Shown here: piece after piece, positions 27,512 to 35,442 of the stretch
Layout: each line of letters opens with the position of its first letter
How positions within the stretch are numbered: position 1 is the first letter of the stretch
NCBI GenBank assembly: GCA_040752355.1
Contig: JBFMHE010000015.1
Location: 28,496-92,495, forward strand
Direction of reading: 5' to 3'
Length of the DNA: 64,000 nucleotides
Source of the DNA: Nitrospirota bacterium
GTDB taxonomy: Bacteria > Nitrospirota > Thermodesulfovibrionia > Thermodesulfovibrionales > Dissulfurispiraceae
Made by a program: the position numbers and the translations under genes
The notes under the pieces: generated by a model
What the model saw: only the letters and a program-made list of their open reading frames with translations
What the model was told of the DNA's origin: nothing
The model's database searches: none

Positions 27512-27922
27512 TCATGAAGCTACCTGGAGCTCGACATCGTCACAGACCTTGTGCGGCAGCTTCTCATTCGAAAGAGAGATGATCCCCCGCTTCAACTCCA
27601 CGATGGAGGGGGTTTTGCTCTCGAACTGCTGAATGAGATAATGAGCGGCTACTTCGGGCTTGATGACGTCCCCGCAGGTAAAGATGTCTACGGCAGCGTA
27701 CGCGTATTCGGGCCAGGTATGGATGGAGAGGTGTGATTCGGCGATGACGACCATACCGCTGATCCCGAAGGGATTGAACTCGTGGAAGGATACATCGATG
27801 ATTGTCGCTCTGGCCTCCTTCGCCGCGGAAACCAAAGCCTCTTTTACCATGCTCAGATTTTTGAGAATCTCAGGATTACAGTCCCTCAATTCCACCAAAA
27901 GATGGGTACCTAAAGCATTCAA
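27512..27922 (-). CDS. speD: S-adenosylmethionine decarboxylase proenzyme
   Basis: A TTG start at 27922 is proposed because homologues begin right at LNALGTHLLVEL and GGGGGTAGAGGG lies just before it; the 12 residues upstream look non-coding. The 136-residue proenzyme has the self-cleavage site ESHLSIHTWPEY, whose serine becomes the pyruvoyl cofactor, and CGDV with the catalytic cysteine. It supplies decarboxylated SAM for spermidine. No speE is present here. A promoter with an operator-like palindrome lies upstream. Confidence 0.93.
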   Translation of the reverse strand: MNALGTHLLVELRDCNPEILKNLSMVKEALVSAAKEARATIIDVSFHEFNPFGISGMVVIAESHLSIHTWPEYAYAAVDIFTCGDVIKPEVAAHYLIQQFESKTPSIVELKRGIISLSNEKLPHKVCDDVELQVAS

Positions 27923-27949
27923 CCCTCTACCCCCTTCAGTTAAGAATCG

Positions 27950-27967
27950 AAGGAGCAACCGCTCCTT
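27950..27967 (-). promoter_or_regulatory. Leader hairpin of speD
   Basis: AAGGAGC and GCTCCTT pair around a 4-base loop just inside the predicted 5' end of the speD transcript. It could stabilise the RNA or act in regulation. Confidence 0.45.
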
Positions 27968-27978
27968 ACAAGCCTTAC

Positions 27979-28008
27979 ATCTTACAGGAAATTATATTTC
28001 CTTGTCAA
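27979..28008 (-). promoter_or_regulatory. speD promoter with operator-like palindrome
   Basis: On the minus strand, TTGACA (28003-28008) and TAAGAT (27979-27984) are spaced 18 bp. The spacer is filled by the palindrome AGGAAAT-ATA-ATTTCCT, the classic place for a repressor site. Confidence 0.6.
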
Positions 28009-28010
28009 GG

Positions 28011-28256
28011 ATTTTTGCAGCGGCTTACCGGGCCTGGAATCCCCTGCATCGCTCCTTACTTTCCCCTGCTTTCCTCTCCTTTCTCTGCCGGTCACGACCG
28101 GTTGATCGCCGGCGCCCAGGGCGGCCGAGTTATCTATATATTATACAATCGCTGCCCCCATTTCCACAAAAATTTAGCAGCAGCCATGCGGGGTTAGAAG
28201 AAGCTGAGCACACCAGGAACAGGAGGCGTCCGGAAGAAAGGCCGACGGGAAAAGGA
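28011..28256. other. Gene-free stretch between speD promoter and tRNA-Phe
   Basis: No coding frame, repeat or convincing RNA structure was recognised; short open frames here lack coding character. Confidence 0.5.
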
Positions 28257-28332
28257 TGGTGGGCAGTGAGAGAATCGAACTCCCGACACGGGGCTTTTCA
28301 GGCCCCTGCTCTACCGACTGAGCTAACTGCCC
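28257..28332 (-). tRNA. tRNA-Phe (GAA)
   Basis: The 76-nt cloverleaf includes an encoded CCA end (28257-28259). The acceptor stem GGGCAGT pairs with ACTGCCC; the D-arm holds AGCTCAGTCGGTAGAGC; the anticodon stem AGGGGC/GCCCCT encloses loop CTGAAAA with anticodon GAA; the T-arm contains GTTCGATTC. Confidence 0.97.
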
Positions 28333-28355
28333 GCAGCATTGCCGCAATCTTAAAC

Positions 28356-28383
28356 ATTAAACGTTTAGGGCACGAAAAGTCAA
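28356..28383 (-). promoter_or_regulatory. tRNA-Phe promoter
   Basis: On the minus strand, TTGACT (28378-28383) and TTTAAT (28356-28361) are spaced 16 bp, about 17 bases upstream of the mature tRNA 5' end. Confidence 0.6.
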
Positions 28384-28402
28384 GATTTCCGGTCGCGCGA
28401 CC

Positions 28403-28432
28403 TTGACCGGATAGCCGTATTCTCCCTATAAT
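28403..28432 (+). promoter_or_regulatory. Promoter of the YihY/BrkB-like gene
   Basis: TTGACC (28403) and a perfect TATAAT (28427) are spaced 18 bp, followed by a ribosome site AAGGAGAAGG and a GTG start at 28458. Confidence 0.7.
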
Positions 28433-28457
28433 GCAGAGCTAAGGAGAAGGAAAAGCT

Positions 28458-29300
28458 GTGCGATACTACCCGGGCATCCTCGTTAAGAGCTTCATCGATT
28501 TCTTCCGTGACGGCGGCCTCATGCTGGCAGGCTCTCTCTCCTATTTCTCGATGATGGCGCTCGTCCCGTTCTGCCTCTTTCTCGTCACGATCTTCGGGTA
28601 TGTGCTCGGCGAAAACGAGGTCATCCTGAAGTTCTTCTCCGGAAAACTCGTCGGCTTTTTCCCGGCAGTCACCCACAAGGTTACGGAAGAGCTCAGGAAG
28701 CTGATTTCGTACAAGGGGCTCGGCACCTTCTCCTTCGTGCTGTACGGGCTTCTTTCGTACCAGCTCTTCTCTTCGCTCGAGTCGGCCATCAATGCCATCT
28801 TCAAGATCAGGACCGGGCGGTCCTTTGCCGTTACGCTGATATTGTCGCTGCTCATTATCACGCTGATCATGATCTTTATTCTCGTCTCCTTCGGGGCGAC
28901 CTCGGCCATATCGGTGCTGAAGGCGCTGCGGGAGCATTTCCCCGAGGCCCCTATCGGCCAGATCAACAGGATAAGCGGCTTTCTCATCAGGTTCGTCGTC
29001 CCCTTTGTCCTGATCTCGTTCATCCTCGCCACGCTCTACAAGCTGCTGCCGAGGAGGAGGGTGAGGGCTGCCCACGCGGTCGCGGGAGCCTTTATCACCG
29101 CCGTCTTCCTCGAGGCTGCCAAGCATCTCTTTGCCATTTACGTGGTCGAGGTCGCCAAGCTCGGCGCTGTTTACGGTCCCCTCTCGGCCTTCATCATCTT
29201 CCTGCTCTGGGTCTTTTATTCATCATGCATCTTCCTGATCGGCGCAGAGGTCGTGCATAACCTCGGGACACCCGGGAAAGCTCTTCCCGGGCGGCGGTAG
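28458..29300 (+). CDS. YihY/BrkB-family inner membrane protein
   Basis: 280 residues with about six hydrophobic segments and the family pattern: FFRDGGLMLAGSLSYFSMMALVP, SLESAINAIF, and GAVYGPLSAFIIFLLWVFYSS near the end. It starts at GTG with AAGGAGAAGG 8 bases upstream. The family was once called ribonuclease BN in error; its transport or structural role is unknown. Confidence 0.9.
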   Translation: MRYYPGILVKSFIDFFRDGGLMLAGSLSYFSMMALVPFCLFLVTIFGYVLGENEVILKFFSGKLVGFFPAVTHKVTEELRKLISYKGLGTFSFVLYGLLSYQLFSSLESAINAIFKIRTGRSFAVTLILSLLIITLIMIFILVSFGATSAISVLKALREHFPEAPIGQINRISGFLIRFVVPFVLISFILATLYKLLPRRRVRAAHAVAGAFITAVFLEAAKHLFAIYVVEVAKLGAVYGPLSAFIIFLLWVFYSSCIFLIGAEVVHNLGTPGKALPGRR

Positions 29301-29307
29301 TGCCCTC

Positions 29308-29336
29308 TCAACACCCGCTCTTCGTTTTGCTATACT
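29308..29336 (+). promoter_or_regulatory. Promoter of the DsrE-like gene
   Basis: TCAACA (29308) and TATACT (29331), spaced 17 bp, precede the gene at 29436. Confidence 0.4.
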
Positions 29337-29435
29337 GTTAATGAGGCCATCGTCTCATTACTCCATCGCTGCAGCAACGAAAGGATACTCTATGCAGTGG
29401 ACCGATCTCAACGACCGCCGAAGGGAGGGACTATC

Positions 29436-29933
29436 ATGAGCTGCCGGTCCGCATTCTTCGCATTCCTTGCTGTCCTCGCCATCGGTATCGTGCCATGCCC
29501 CGCATACAGCAGCGACTTCGACGGCCTCAAGAGGGTGCGGGCCGTATGGGATGTGACGGCGACCGAGAGCGAATCGTTCGAGAACAAGCTTGCGCTCATT
29601 CAGCACGCCGCTGAAGTGCTCCGCAAGAAAGGCATCACCCCGGTCTTTGTCGTTGCGCTCAACGGGCCTTCGGTAAAATTTGCAGCGAAACGCCTCTCCG
29701 GGACCCGCTTCGAGAAAGAGCGCATCGAGGAACGGGAGGATATACAGGAACGGCTCAAAGAGATGCACCGGGAAGGGATGAGGATCATCACCTGCAAGAT
29801 CTCGATGGATCAGGGCAAGATATCCGGAGACAATCTCCTCCCCTTCGTCGCCGCGGGCGAAAACGTCCTGGCGACGATTGCCGCGCTCCAGAACAAAGGC
29901 TACGCATACCTTCCCGTGCGCGACAGCAGGTGA
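29436..29933 (+). CDS. Exported DsrE-like protein
   Basis: About 165 residues. The ATG at 29436 has AAGGGAGGGA upstream and gives a signal peptide (AFFAFLAVLAIGIVPCPAYSS). The mature part resembles DsrE/YchN-fold proteins: KLALIQHAAEVLRKKGITPVFVVALNGPSVKF, then DIQERLKEMHREGMRIITCKISM. Cytoplasmic DsrE relatives move sulfur, whereas exported versions are uncharacterised. A conserved cysteine (ITCKIS) is visible. Confidence 0.75.
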   Translation: MSCRSAFFAFLAVLAIGIVPCPAYSSDFDGLKRVRAVWDVTATESESFENKLALIQHAAEVLRKKGITPVFVVALNGPSVKFAAKRLSGTRFEKERIEEREDIQERLKEMHREGMRIITCKISMDQGKISGDNLLPFVAAGENVLATIAALQNKGYAYLPVRDSR

Positions 29934-29957
29934 GGGGCAAGCTCTTGCCCGGCAGCC

Positions 29958-30470
29958 TCAGTGCTGATCTTCGGGCACATCAGGCGCGTAGTCGAACCGT
30001 TCCGCGGTAAAGGCCCGGATTGCGAAGAAGAGCAGCGAAAAGAGCCCCCACGCCAACCCGATGACCACCCCCGCGTCGATGATACCCCGCCAGGGCTGCG
30101 GCAGAAGGCGAACACACAAGATCAGGGCGACGATCGTGAAGGTTACCGAGAGGGAGGTGAGCCTTCTCCTCCGGGTAGCGTGGAAAAACCCCATGCAGAA
30201 GAGCGGCGCGAGAAGGAGGTGCAGGGCGCGGGGATGCTGCCGCAGATAGCGGGCGCGCGCGGCAACGCGCGGCGCGAACCGCTGCTGAAAGCCGCGGTAC
30301 CCTTCTGCGTATGCCATGAAGAGAATGACCAGCAGGAGCGAGGCCCAGTGGGACGGAGAGAGCTCGTGAGCGAAGGCGGTCAGCGCAACAGCGCCGAGCC
30401 GGTACATGGCGCTCCCCAGAAGCAGCGCTACTCCCGCCACTCCCCAGAACGCACCGAGCGCTCCTACCAT
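29958..30470 (-). CDS. Integral membrane protein of unknown function
   Basis: 170 residues with four or five hydrophobic segments (about 5-20, 42-55, 84-95, 105-120 and 131-150) separated by Arg-rich loops such as ATRRRR and RFAPRVAARARYLRQH. The start is ATG; the other overlapping frames here have low-complexity, Arg/Glu-rich compositions typical of shadows. It is convergent with the DsrE-like gene. No family was recognised with confidence. Confidence 0.7.
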   Translation of the reverse strand: MVGALGAFWGVAGVALLLGSAMYRLGAVALTAFAHELSPSHWASLLLVILFMAYAEGYRGFQQRFAPRVAARARYLRQHPRALHLLLAPLFCMGFFHATRRRRLTSLSVTFTIVALILCVRLLPQPWRGIIDAGVVIGLAWGLFSLLFFAIRAFTAERFDYAPDVPEDQH

Positions 30471-30539
30471 TGAGGGCGTATCGGAGGAGCGTGCCGGGAG
30501 GGCATACCCGCTCCCCGCATCCGCTGCCGCCGGAGGACA

Positions 30540-31328
30540 TCAGTAGGTGGGCAGTCGCAGGCGGTACGCATAGGGAGGCGTGTAGTCGGTGAGCAGGGCG
30601 GGGTTCATCTCCCTGATCGTCTTGACGGTCGTGTCGTATTTCGCTGCCAACGTCTTCAGGCTGATGCTCTGGTCGGTCGTGATCTCGACGTAATCTTCAT
30701 CGTGCATATCGTCGTTCGGCTGGAACCCGTAGCGCTCGGGGTCGCGGGCTATGGCCGCCACAGCAACGAAGGTGCCGATGTAGCGATTGAGGAAGTCGGG
30801 CAGATACTGCGCATTGCTCTTTTGGTAGTTCCTGACCTTCCCTTCGCCCGCGTTGTATGCAGCGAGAGCAAGGTCCCACTTGCCGAACAGCCGGTAGAGG
30901 TCCTTCAGATAGTGTGCCGCTGCGCGGGTAGATTTGACCGGGTCTTTCCGTTCGTCCACGTATGTATCGATTTTAAGGCCGTACTTCTGCGCAGTACCCC
31001 TCACGAACTGCCACAGGCCGACCGCATCGCCTGCGCCGACGGCAAAGGGGGAGAAGCCGCTCTCGATAAGGGGGAGATAGGCGATATCCGCAGGGATCCC
31101 TTTTTCATCGAGGATCGGGGTGATCAGGTCGATGTATTTGTAGGCAAGGGTAAGCTTCTTATCGAAGGCCTCGGGGACCTTCTTAGTGAAAAATTCGATC
31201 GTGCGGTCGTAATAGCCGCGAATCGACTCTTTCTTCTGTATGGTGTGGAGGTAGTCGGCAGCGGGCATCGTCGAGGGCGCCAGGAGCAGCGACAGCGTTG
31301 CGACTGACGACATACACCACTTTATCAT
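30540..31328 (-). CDS. MltD-like lytic transglycosylase with C-terminal LysM
   Basis: About 262 residues from the ATG at 31328 (GAGGTGAAGGA upstream), with a signal peptide ending near PAADYLH. The SLT domain shows the catalytic glutamate in LPLIESGFSPFA, then GLWQFVRGTAQKYGL, DERKDPVKSTRAAAHYL and ALAAYNAGEGKV. A C-terminal LysM-like motif (SISLKTLAAKYDTTVKTIREMNP) binds peptidoglycan. It cleaves murein strands in the periplasm. A longer paralogue lies at 57347. Confidence 0.9.
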   Translation of the reverse strand: MIKWCMSSVATLSLLLAPSTMPAADYLHTIQKKESIRGYYDRTIEFFTKKVPEAFDKKLTLAYKYIDLITPILDEKGIPADIAYLPLIESGFSPFAVGAGDAVGLWQFVRGTAQKYGLKIDTYVDERKDPVKSTRAAAHYLKDLYRLFGKWDLALAAYNAGEGKVRNYQKSNAQYLPDFLNRYIGTFVAVAAIARDPERYGFQPNDDMHDEDYVEITTDQSISLKTLAAKYDTTVKTIREMNPALLTDYTPPYAYRLRLPTY

Positions 31329-31490
31329 TCCTTCACCTCGACGGAGCATAGTGAACGGCCAAAAGGGAAAAAGGGCTCTGATTGTTCTGGTTTTAACCAT
31401 TATAGCATTTTCCCGGTCGTTTGTCAGACCCTCGGCGGCGGCGGGCGTGAGCAGAGCGAGTACGCACTCCGCATCACGGAGTAAGAGCGC

Positions 31491-32417
31491 TTACTGGTTC
31501 GCTGTCCGGATATCGGACTGGATATCGGGCAGCCCGGGTGCTCTCATCTTTCCTTTCTTCGTCACCTTGTTCAGATACATTCTCTTGTCGGCCTCTTTGA
31601 GAGCAGCGAGGTAGTCGCCGTCTTTGCCGCAGGTGGCGCACCCGATACTCAGGGAGAGCTCGACCCCGTACTTTTGTGCATTCTTCCGGTTCCACGCGGC
31701 GACTGCACTGCCGATCTGTTCGTCGACCGTGTTGCGTACGGCGGTGTCGGCCGTCGACATCATGACGAGAAACTCGTCGCCGCCGAACCTGAAGACGACA
31801 TCCGACTTGCGGACAGCGCTCTTTATCAGGGCGGCGGTCTCGACCAGGATCTCGTCGCCCATGAGGTGGCCGAGTGTGTCGTTGATCTCTTTAAAACAAT
31901 CGATGTCGACGATGGCGAAGGAGAGCACCTCGGGTCTCCTGCCCAGGCTCACGATCTCGCGACCTATGATCTCGTTGAAAAAGTGCCTGTTGTAGAGCCC
32001 GGTGAGCTGGTCCCTGATCGCGAGGTCCCGGAACCTGCTTGCCCGCTGCTGGAGATGGTAGATGAGGATGCTGATATTTTCGTAGAGGGCGAGGAGCGGG
32101 TCTTTCGCGACCTTCTGGAAAACAGGACAGGCAGAGCAGGTCTGGTATTTTTTCGAGTAATCGCCGAGGGGTTCATCGGCGCACAGGGTGCCCGTTACAA
32201 GCCAGCAGCGATAGTCTTTGCTGCGGTACGCCGGGCACTTTTCCTTGTCGCACTGCTTCACCTCCCGGCAGCGGAGAAGCCGGAAATCGTTATGGAGGGT
32301 GCTCCACTCTTTTCCCTCCGAGCCGTGCTCGAGGGAGTTCTTGAGGAACTCCTCCATATCCCTGTTGAGCCTGTTCAGGAAGTAGAGGATTTCGTTCTCG
32401 GGCAGTCTGATTTCCAT
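31491..32417 (-). CDS. Diguanylate cyclase with cysteine-rich N-terminal region
   Basis: 308 residues. The C-terminal GGDEF domain is complete (RDQLTGLYNRHFF, DIDCFKEINDTLGHLMGDEIL, FRFGGDEFLVM), so it should make cyclic di-GMP. The N-terminal 120 residues contain many cysteines (LRCREVKQCDKEKCPAYR, DYRCWLVTGTLC, YQTCSACPVF), probably a metal or Fe-S sensor linked through a short helix. No membrane segment is present. The I-site RxxD is not clear. Confidence 0.9.
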   Translation of the reverse strand: MEIRLPENEILYFLNRLNRDMEEFLKNSLEHGSEGKEWSTLHNDFRLLRCREVKQCDKEKCPAYRSKDYRCWLVTGTLCADEPLGDYSKKYQTCSACPVFQKVAKDPLLALYENISILIYHLQQRASRFRDLAIRDQLTGLYNRHFFNEIIGREIVSLGRRPEVLSFAIVDIDCFKEINDTLGHLMGDEILVETAALIKSAVRKSDVVFRFGGDEFLVMMSTADTAVRNTVDEQIGSAVAAWNRKNAQKYGVELSLSIGCATCGKDGDYLAALKEADKRMYLNKVTKKGKMRAPGLPDIQSDIRTANQ

Positions 32418-32465
32418 GTAAGCGGCAAGTTCCTCTTCTGGGTAATGATGCGAAGTGGTTATGGA

Positions 32466-32495
32466 TTATTACTTAGAAGCGGGCCGGCTTGTCAA
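32466..32495 (-). promoter_or_regulatory. Candidate promoter of the diguanylate cyclase gene
   Basis: On the minus strand, TTGACA (32490-32495) lies 18 bp upstream of TAATAA (32466-32471). The -10 match is weak. Confidence 0.35.
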
Positions 32496-32558
32496 GCGAA
32501 AAGCAAGAGGACCTGACAGCTCTCGATTTAACATTCTCGAGGCTTGAGGATGCGGCGA

Positions 32559-32586
32559 CCGCACGCATGCGTGCGGCTGTTTTTTG
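32559..32586 (+). terminator. Terminator-like palindrome upstream of the DsbC-like selenoprotein gene
   Basis: A perfect 18-bp palindrome, CCGCACGCATGCGTGCGG, is followed by CTGTTTTTT. No gene ends here on the plus strand, so it may end a small RNA or act as an attenuator. It lies 50 bases before the start at 32637. Confidence 0.5.
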
Positions 32587-32636
32587 CGGGTCGGGTAGTT
32601 TTGTGGTACTATGTAGAAAATCACGGAGGTGAACGG

Positions 32637-33407
32637 ATGCGAAAGGGAGTGCTTGCACTGATGCTCGTAATGCTGCTGTACCCGACGGCCTCGACATACG
32701 GGTTTGCCACCATGGGCCAGGACTGCTCGAAATGCCATACTTTGAAGAAAGAGGAGGCCGAGGCGCTGATCAAGGAGATTATCCCGAACCCTTCGGTGAC
32801 GGCGATCAACCAGAGCGCGGCGCCGGCGGTCTGGGAGGTGGCGGTCGAGGCAGGGGGCCAGAAGGGGATTATCTACATCGACTATTCGAAGAAGCACCTC
32901 TTCCTTGGCTCGCTCATCGATATAAAGGAGAAGCGGAACATCACCCAGGAGCGCTTCGCCGAGCTCAGCAAAGTGGATGTCGCCTCGATTCCGCTCAAGG
33001 ATGCGCTCGTCATGGGCAATAAGGATGCGAAGCACAAGGTCATTGTCTTCACCGACCCCGATTGACCCTACTGCCTGAAACTTCATCAGGAGATGAAGAA
33101 AGTGATCGCCGAGAGGAACGATATCGCCTTTTACATGAAGCTCTACCCCCTGCCCATGCACAAGGACGCCTACGGCAAGTCCAAGACGATCGTCTGCGAG
33201 AAGTCGCTGGAGCTCCTCGAGGACGCCTATAACCAGAAGCCGGTCCCGCCCGCCACATGCGAGACCACGGCTGTCGATGAAACGATACAGCTTGCCAGAA
33301 AGCTCGGCATTAATGGTACGCCTGCGATGGTACTGCCGAACGGGGTGCTCGTCTCGGGCTATAAGGACGCAGCGACAATTAAGGATATGGTGGATAAAGC
33401 GAAGTAG
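32637..33407 (+). CDS. DsbC/thioredoxin-fold protein with Sec-Pro-Tyr-Cys active site, predicted selenoprotein
   Basis: Translation through the TGA at 33063-33065 gives a 256-residue exported protein. It has a signal peptide (about 1-22), a CSKCH heme-type motif (30-34), a dimerisation-like N domain, then VFTDPD-Sec143-PYC in the position of the DsbC CPYC site, followed by LKLHQEMKK, and the cis-proline loop GTPAMVLPNG. Sequence on both sides of the TGA fits one DsbC-like fold in the same frame. A 7-bp hairpin with AGGA loop follows the UGA. GGAGGT supports the ATG at 32637. It probably isomerises or reduces disulfides in the periplasm, perhaps for cytochrome maturation. Confidence 0.88.
33081..33098 (+). 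promoter_or_regulatory. Predicted bacterial SECIS hairpin of the DsbC-like gene
   Basis: CTTCATC and GATGAAG pair perfectly around an AGGA loop. The two loop G residues are 24 and 25 bases after the UGA, the same offset as in mvhD. Confidence 0.75.
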
Positions 33408-33417
33408 CGGGGCTCAC

Positions 33418-33458
33418 GAAGACGGGAGCGGTGCATTGCCGCTCCCGTCTTCATTTTC
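33418..33458 (+). terminator. Terminator after the DsbC-like gene
   Basis: A 14-bp perfect stem (33418-33431 with 33439-33452) is followed by ATTTTC on the plus strand. It separates this gene from the convergent small cysteine protein. Confidence 0.8.
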
Positions 33459-33663
33459 ACGGGATGTTGCCGGCGGTGTCCCTGTTTGCAGGCGTTATCT
33501 TTTCCCTGTAGCTCATGCAACCAGCACCCGAGGCGTGATACACATCCCGTGACGGCAGGCTCCTGGATTTGAAGCCCATGGCTTTGCAGCCGTAGGGAAA
33601 GTGCTTGTCCCAGGTAATGGAGAAGTGCCTGCATCTGAAGCAATCTATGAGCGGCCGGTCCAT
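33457..33663 (-). CDS. Small conserved cysteine protein
   Basis: 68 residues with CFRCRHF at the N terminus, then TWDKHFPYGCKAMGFKS and ASGAGCMSY. The pattern of four or more cysteines plus FPYGCKAMGFKS is one I associate with a small, uncharacterised family found in Geobacter-type bacteria and sometimes mislabelled as uracil-DNA glycosylase. It may bind zinc or Fe-S. It follows the sigma-54 regulator by 21 bp on the same strand. Confidence 0.7.
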   Translation of the reverse strand: MDRPLIDCFRCRHFSITWDKHFPYGCKAMGFKSRSLPSRDVYHASGAGCMSYREKITPANRDTAGNIP

Positions 33664-33684
33664 AGCGCACGTTACCGCAGATTG

Positions 33685-35076
33685 TCAGTCGCCATTCCGC
33701 GTTACCCTGTACTTCTTCAGGAGGGAGTGGAAATTGGTGCGCTGCATGCCGACTTCACGGGCTGCCTTCGATATATTCCAGCTGTTGCGCTGCAGGGCCG
33801 AGACGAGGAAGTTCTTTTCGATCTCCTCGATGGACTTGAGCCGTAAGTCCTTCTTCAGCTTCTTGAGCTCCTCCATCGTACGCGGGGCCTCCTGTCCGGC
33901 CTCGAGCGGGACGATGATATGCTCGGGCTTCAGCGACCGTCCATTGCATACGATGACCGCCCGGTGGATGACGTTCTCGAGTTCGCGTATATTGCCGGGC
34001 CAGTCATAGGTTATGAGCTGCCGCATCGCTTCGGTGGCGATGTGGGGAATATCCCTTCCGACCTCCTTGCCGTACTTGTGGAGGAAATGGTAGGCGAGCG
34101 CGGGGATGTCCTCCTTCCTGCTCCGGAGCGGGGGCAGGTGGACCGGAAAGACGTTGAGCCGGTAAAAGAAATCCTCTCTGAAGGCGCCCGCTTTGACCAT
34201 GGCCGACAGGTCCCTGTTCGTCGCTGCGATAAAACGGACATCGACCTTCAGCATCCTCTTGCCGCCCACTGCCCTGAGCTCTTTCTCCTGCAGGACCCGC
34301 AGCAGCTTCGCCTGCATGGCGAGAGGGAGATTGCTGATCTCGTCGAGGAAGAGCGTGCCGCCGTTTGCGGTCTCGAGGAGCCCCTTCTCGGTGGTGACCG
34401 CACCGGTATAGGACCCCTTGGCATGACCGAAGAGCTCCGACTCCATGAGGTTTTCCGGAAGGGTGCCGCAGTCGACGACGATGAAGGGCTGTTCTCTCCG
34501 GGCGCTGTTGTAGTGAATCGCCCGGGCGATGAGCTCCTTGCCGGTGCCGCTCTCGCCGCAGATCAGGACCGTGCTGCCCAGGGGGGCGACCGTGGCGACG
34601 AGCTTGAAGATCTTCTGCATCTCCCTCGAAACACCGATGATGTTGTCGAGGCTGTAGAGGGCGTTTATCTCTTTCTTGAGCTTGACGTTCTCGATATAAA
34701 GGCGCTTCTTCTCGAGGCAGCGCGAGACGGCGTTGAGCAGCACCTCGGGGGTGAAGGGCTTTTCTATGAAGTCGTAAGCGTCGTATTTCAGCGCCTCGAT
34801 GGCCGTCTTCACCGTCCCGTACCCGGTAATGACAATAACCTCGGTATCGGGCCACTCCTCCTTGATCCGCCTGAGGAGGTCGATGCCGGTCATGTCGGGC
34901 ATCATGAGGTCGGTGAGGACCAGGTCGAACGGCGCGCTCTTGAGCTTCTTCAGCGCCGATCCCCCGTCGGCGGCGGTGTCGAGCGTATACTCCTCCGGCG
35001 AGAGGATGGAGACGCAGCTCTTCCTGACGATCTCCTCGTCATCGACGACGAGTATGCGCGGGGTCATGACGGTCAA
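33685..35076 (-). CDS. NtrC-family sigma-54 dependent response regulator (GSYTGA variant)
   Basis: 463 residues: a receiver (D56 in LVLTDLMMP, KP in IEKPF), AAA+ domain with GESGTGKE and GGTLFLDEISN, and a C-terminal Fis-type helix-turn-helix (NISKAAREVGMQRTNFHSLLKK). The sigma-54 contact loop reads GSYTGA instead of GAFTGA. The start could also be MTPRIL at 35067. It overlaps the downstream end of the single-domain receiver gene by 4 bases and is the last large gene of the regulatory operon. Confidence 0.92.
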   Translation of the reverse strand: MTVMTPRILVVDDEEIVRKSCVSILSPEEYTLDTAADGGSALKKLKSAPFDLVLTDLMMPDMTGIDLLRRIKEEWPDTEVIVITGYGTVKTAIEALKYDAYDFIEKPFTPEVLLNAVSRCLEKKRLYIENVKLKKEINALYSLDNIIGVSREMQKIFKLVATVAPLGSTVLICGESGTGKELIARAIHYNSARREQPFIVVDCGTLPENLMESELFGHAKGSYTGAVTTEKGLLETANGGTLFLDEISNLPLAMQAKLLRVLQEKELRAVGGKRMLKVDVRFIAATNRDLSAMVKAGAFREDFFYRLNVFPVHLPPLRSRKEDIPALAYHFLHKYGKEVGRDIPHIATEAMRQLITYDWPGNIRELENVIHRAVIVCNGRSLKPEHIIVPLEAGQEAPRTMEELKKLKKDLRLKSIEEIEKNFLVSALQRNSWNISKAAREVGMQRTNFHSLLKKYRVTRNGD

Positions 35077-35441
35077 TCCTCGAGCACCTCTCTTATCCGC
35101 GCCATGAGCATATCGGGAGTAAAGGGCTTCTCGAGATAGTGTTCCGCGCCCGACGCGAGCGAGAGCACGACATGCTCGATCGTATCGTATCCGGACATGA
35201 TCATGACGTTCTGTCCGGGGTGCTCCCTCTTGATGTCCCGGAGCATCTCGATGCCGTCGATGCCCGGCATCTTCAGGTCGATGAGCAGGAGGTCATAGGT
35301 GTTCTTGCCGAGGAGCTCGAACCCCTCCCGGCCCGAGGTGGCGATGTCCACCGTGTACCCCTCCGGCTCGAGCGCTCTCTTGCAGCTCTTCCTGACGATC
35401 TCTTCATCATCGATAACGAGGATCCTCTTCGGCGTGGTCAT
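35073..35441 (-). CDS. Single-domain response regulator
   Basis: 122 residues, a CheY-like receiver only: DDEE acidic pocket, D55 in LLIDLKMPG, MSGYDT, and the EKPFTPD lysine-proline. No output domain, so it probably relays phosphate or acts by protein contact. It is coupled by overlap to the sigma-54 regulator and lies 1 bp after the HATPase gene. Confidence 0.92.
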   Translation of the reverse strand: MTTPKRILVIDDEEIVRKSCKRALEPEGYTVDIATSGREGFELLGKNTYDLLLIDLKMPGIDGIEMLRDIKREHPGQNVMIMSGYDTIEHVVLSLASGAEHYLEKPFTPDMLMARIREVLED

Positions 35442-35442
35442 G

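Noticed and set aside
29961..30540. Overlapping frames on both strands around the membrane protein at 29958
   Set aside because: Only the minus frame 29958-30470 gives coherent membrane helices; the others are Arg/Glu-rich shadows.
32637..33407. The DsbC-like gene as a nonsense pseudogene
   Set aside because: The TGA replaces exactly the first active-site cysteine, flanking sequence is well conserved, and a SECIS-type hairpin with the same offset as mvhD follows.
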